From positions 1-64,000 of the forward strand of contig CAMBDA010000009.1 of the NCBI GenBank assembly GCA_945865175.1: a stretch of DNA of 64,000 bases. The letters run 5' to 3'. The stretch comes from an uncultured Prevotellaceae bacterium. Its GTDB lineage: Bacteria; Bacteroidota; Bacteroidia; Bacteroidales; Bacteroidaceae. The notes under the pieces are model-generated. The model did not search any database, had not been told where the DNA came from, and saw only the letters and a program-made list of their open reading frames with translations. The translations under genes and the position numbers were made by a program. This document shows positions 63,241 to 64,000 of the stretch, piece after piece. Within the stretch, counting starts at the first letter, position 1, and each line of letters starts with the position of its first letter.

Positions 63241-63267
63241 CAGAAAACTATTTAAGAACACGATAAA

Positions 63268-63846
63268 ATGGCAATTATAAAAAGACTTCCGGGAATGCCC
63301 GCTCCCCGCTTCGGCCGCCACTGCTACTTCAGCGAAGGTGCTGTGGTAGTGGGCGATGTAGAGATGGGCGACGACTGCACGGTGTGGTTCAATGCCGTGG
63401 TGCGTGGCGATGTCCACTTCATCCGTATTGGTAACCGCACGAATATCCAGGAGAACAGCTGTCTCCACACCCTCAACGGCAAGGCACCCATCATCATTGG
63501 TGATGATGTGACGGTGGGCCACAGTGTCACACTCCATGGCTGTGAAATCAAGAGCGGTGCGCTGATAGGCATGGGGGCCACGGTGCTCGATTTTGCCGAG
63601 GTGGGCGAGGGAGCTATTGTGGCCGCTGGTGCCCTGGTGCTCAGTCATACCAAGATAGGGGCAGGTGAGCTGTGGGGCGGCGTGCCGGCCAAGTTCATCA
63701 AGAAGGTGGACCCTGAACAGGCCGCTACGCTCAATCAGACTTATGCCCGCCACTATATAGAATACAGCGACTGGTACAGGGAGGCCGACCGTGATGCCCG
63801 CAACACACAACAGGTGACCATTTCCGAAGACTACGTGGCCTACTAG
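63268..63846 (+). CDS. Gamma-class carbonic anhydrase family protein
   Basis: A 192-residue left-handed beta-helix of hexapeptide repeats (GDVEMGDDCTVWFNAVVRGD, IGNRTNIQENSCLH, IGDDVTVGHSVTLHGCEI, IGMGATVLDF). Zinc ligands are probably H67, H85 and H90. The C-terminal helix (EQAATLNQTYARHYIEYSDWYREA) packs on the trimer. The catalytic loop of Cam-type enzymes is short here, so activity is uncertain; members are also called YrdA/CaiE-like. It lies 27 bases after the aminopeptidase P gene. Confidence 0.92.
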   Translation: MAIIKRLPGMPAPRFGRHCYFSEGAVVVGDVEMGDDCTVWFNAVVRGDVHFIRIGNRTNIQENSCLHTLNGKAPIIIGDDVTVGHSVTLHGCEIKSGALIGMGATVLDFAEVGEGAIVAAGALVLSHTKIGAGELWGGVPAKFIKKVDPEQAATLNQTYARHYIEYSDWYREADRDARNTQQVTISEDYVAY

Positions 63847-63931
63847 CGCGGAATAATACGCCTTTAATGTAAGTTCCAGTTGTCAAAAAACCTTGTTAAG
63901 TTGGGTACAAGTGAAAAAATGCCCCTTATTC

Positions 63932-63963
63932 TTTGCCCGACTGCTGGAATTTGGTTATCTTTG
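63932..63963 (+). promoter_or_regulatory. Promoter (TTTG, 20 bases, TATCTTTG) of the gene starting at the right edge
   Basis: TTTG at 63932-63935 and TATCTTTG at 63956-63963 are 20 bases apart, the strongest promoter match in the window together with the one at 30280-30310. The next ATG is 31 bases downstream. Confidence 0.75.
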
Positions 63964-63994
63964 CATAAGACAAAACACTATAAACACAAAAAAT

Positions 63995-64000
63995 ATGGCT
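63995..64000 (+). CDS. Start of a gene cut by the right edge
   Basis: ATGGCT directly after an A-rich leader and the promoter at 63932-63963. Only two codons (Met-Ala) are visible, so nothing can be said about its product. Confidence 0.45.

Overview
The window is a gene-dense chromosomal segment (about 50 protein genes, one tRNA) from a member of the Bacteroidales, most likely a gut or rumen Prevotellaceae-type organism. The basis is the gene families (PorK/L/M/N type IX secretion, GldH, PorQ-cmk-ispH, DUF1573, DUF4837, DUF3316, DUF2795, the single-chain glycyl-tRNA synthetase), the promoters of the form TAnnTTTG, the lack of Shine-Dalgarno sites, and many carbohydrate-active enzymes. The species cannot be named from sequence reading alone.

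Layout. 1-4.5 kb: left edge with a WYL-domain regulator (cut by the window), an unusual array of four 22-bp repeats upstream of it, a SWIM/SNF2 helicase and a small ORF. 4.8-10.2 kb: energy transduction genes exbD-exbD-membrane protein-exbB, tRNA-Ser(GGA), tatD, a polyprenyl synthase and tonB. 10.3-16.1 kb: porQ-cmk-ispH facing meaB-DUF1573-DUF4837. 16.2-17.5 kb: a frameshifted gene and a 900-bp gene-poor, repeat- and hairpin-rich stretch. 17.5-30.2 kb: GH51 arabinofuranosidase, metF, holB, PSP1/RicT-like protein, gldH, then (minus) parC-DUF3316-S41 peptidase, then glyS and an FKBP lipoprotein. 30.3-38.9 kb: GH3, GH20, free methionine-R-sulfoxide reductase, proC, a second GH3, a methyltransferase-like remnant and a cobalamin adenosyltransferase. 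38.9-47.8 kb: DUF2795 protein, the T9SS core operon porP-K-L-M-N, and priA. 47.9-56.0 kb: a uronate/pectin locus. 56.0-64.0 kb: S24/S26-type peptidase, 7TM-HD phosphodiesterase, gltX, kdtA, aminopeptidase P, gamma-carbonic anhydrase and the start of a further gene.

The most interesting part is the divergent uronate locus at 47.9-56.0 kb. On the minus strand are an exported GH88-DUF4861 unsaturated-uronyl hydrolase, an exported GH97 and crcB. On the plus strand are an EIIC-only galactitol-type PTS permease with no EIIA or EIIB in the window, a KduI isomerase and KduD. This KduI keeps all four metal ligands at a constant offset of 44 residues from the E. coli enzyme (from memory of its numbering), and the extra 44 residues begin with a classical signal peptide. 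The arrangement suggests that unsaturated uronates are released and isomerised in the periplasm, that the isomerised diketo sugar crosses the inner membrane through the EIIC protein without phosphorylation, and that KduD reduces it in the cytoplasm. This is inference from sequence and context.

Several starts were moved downstream of the first possible ATG because a TAnnTTTG promoter element lies between them or because the family alignment begins there (DUF1573, ParC, PorQ, GltX, GlyS, ProC, Cmk, GH97).
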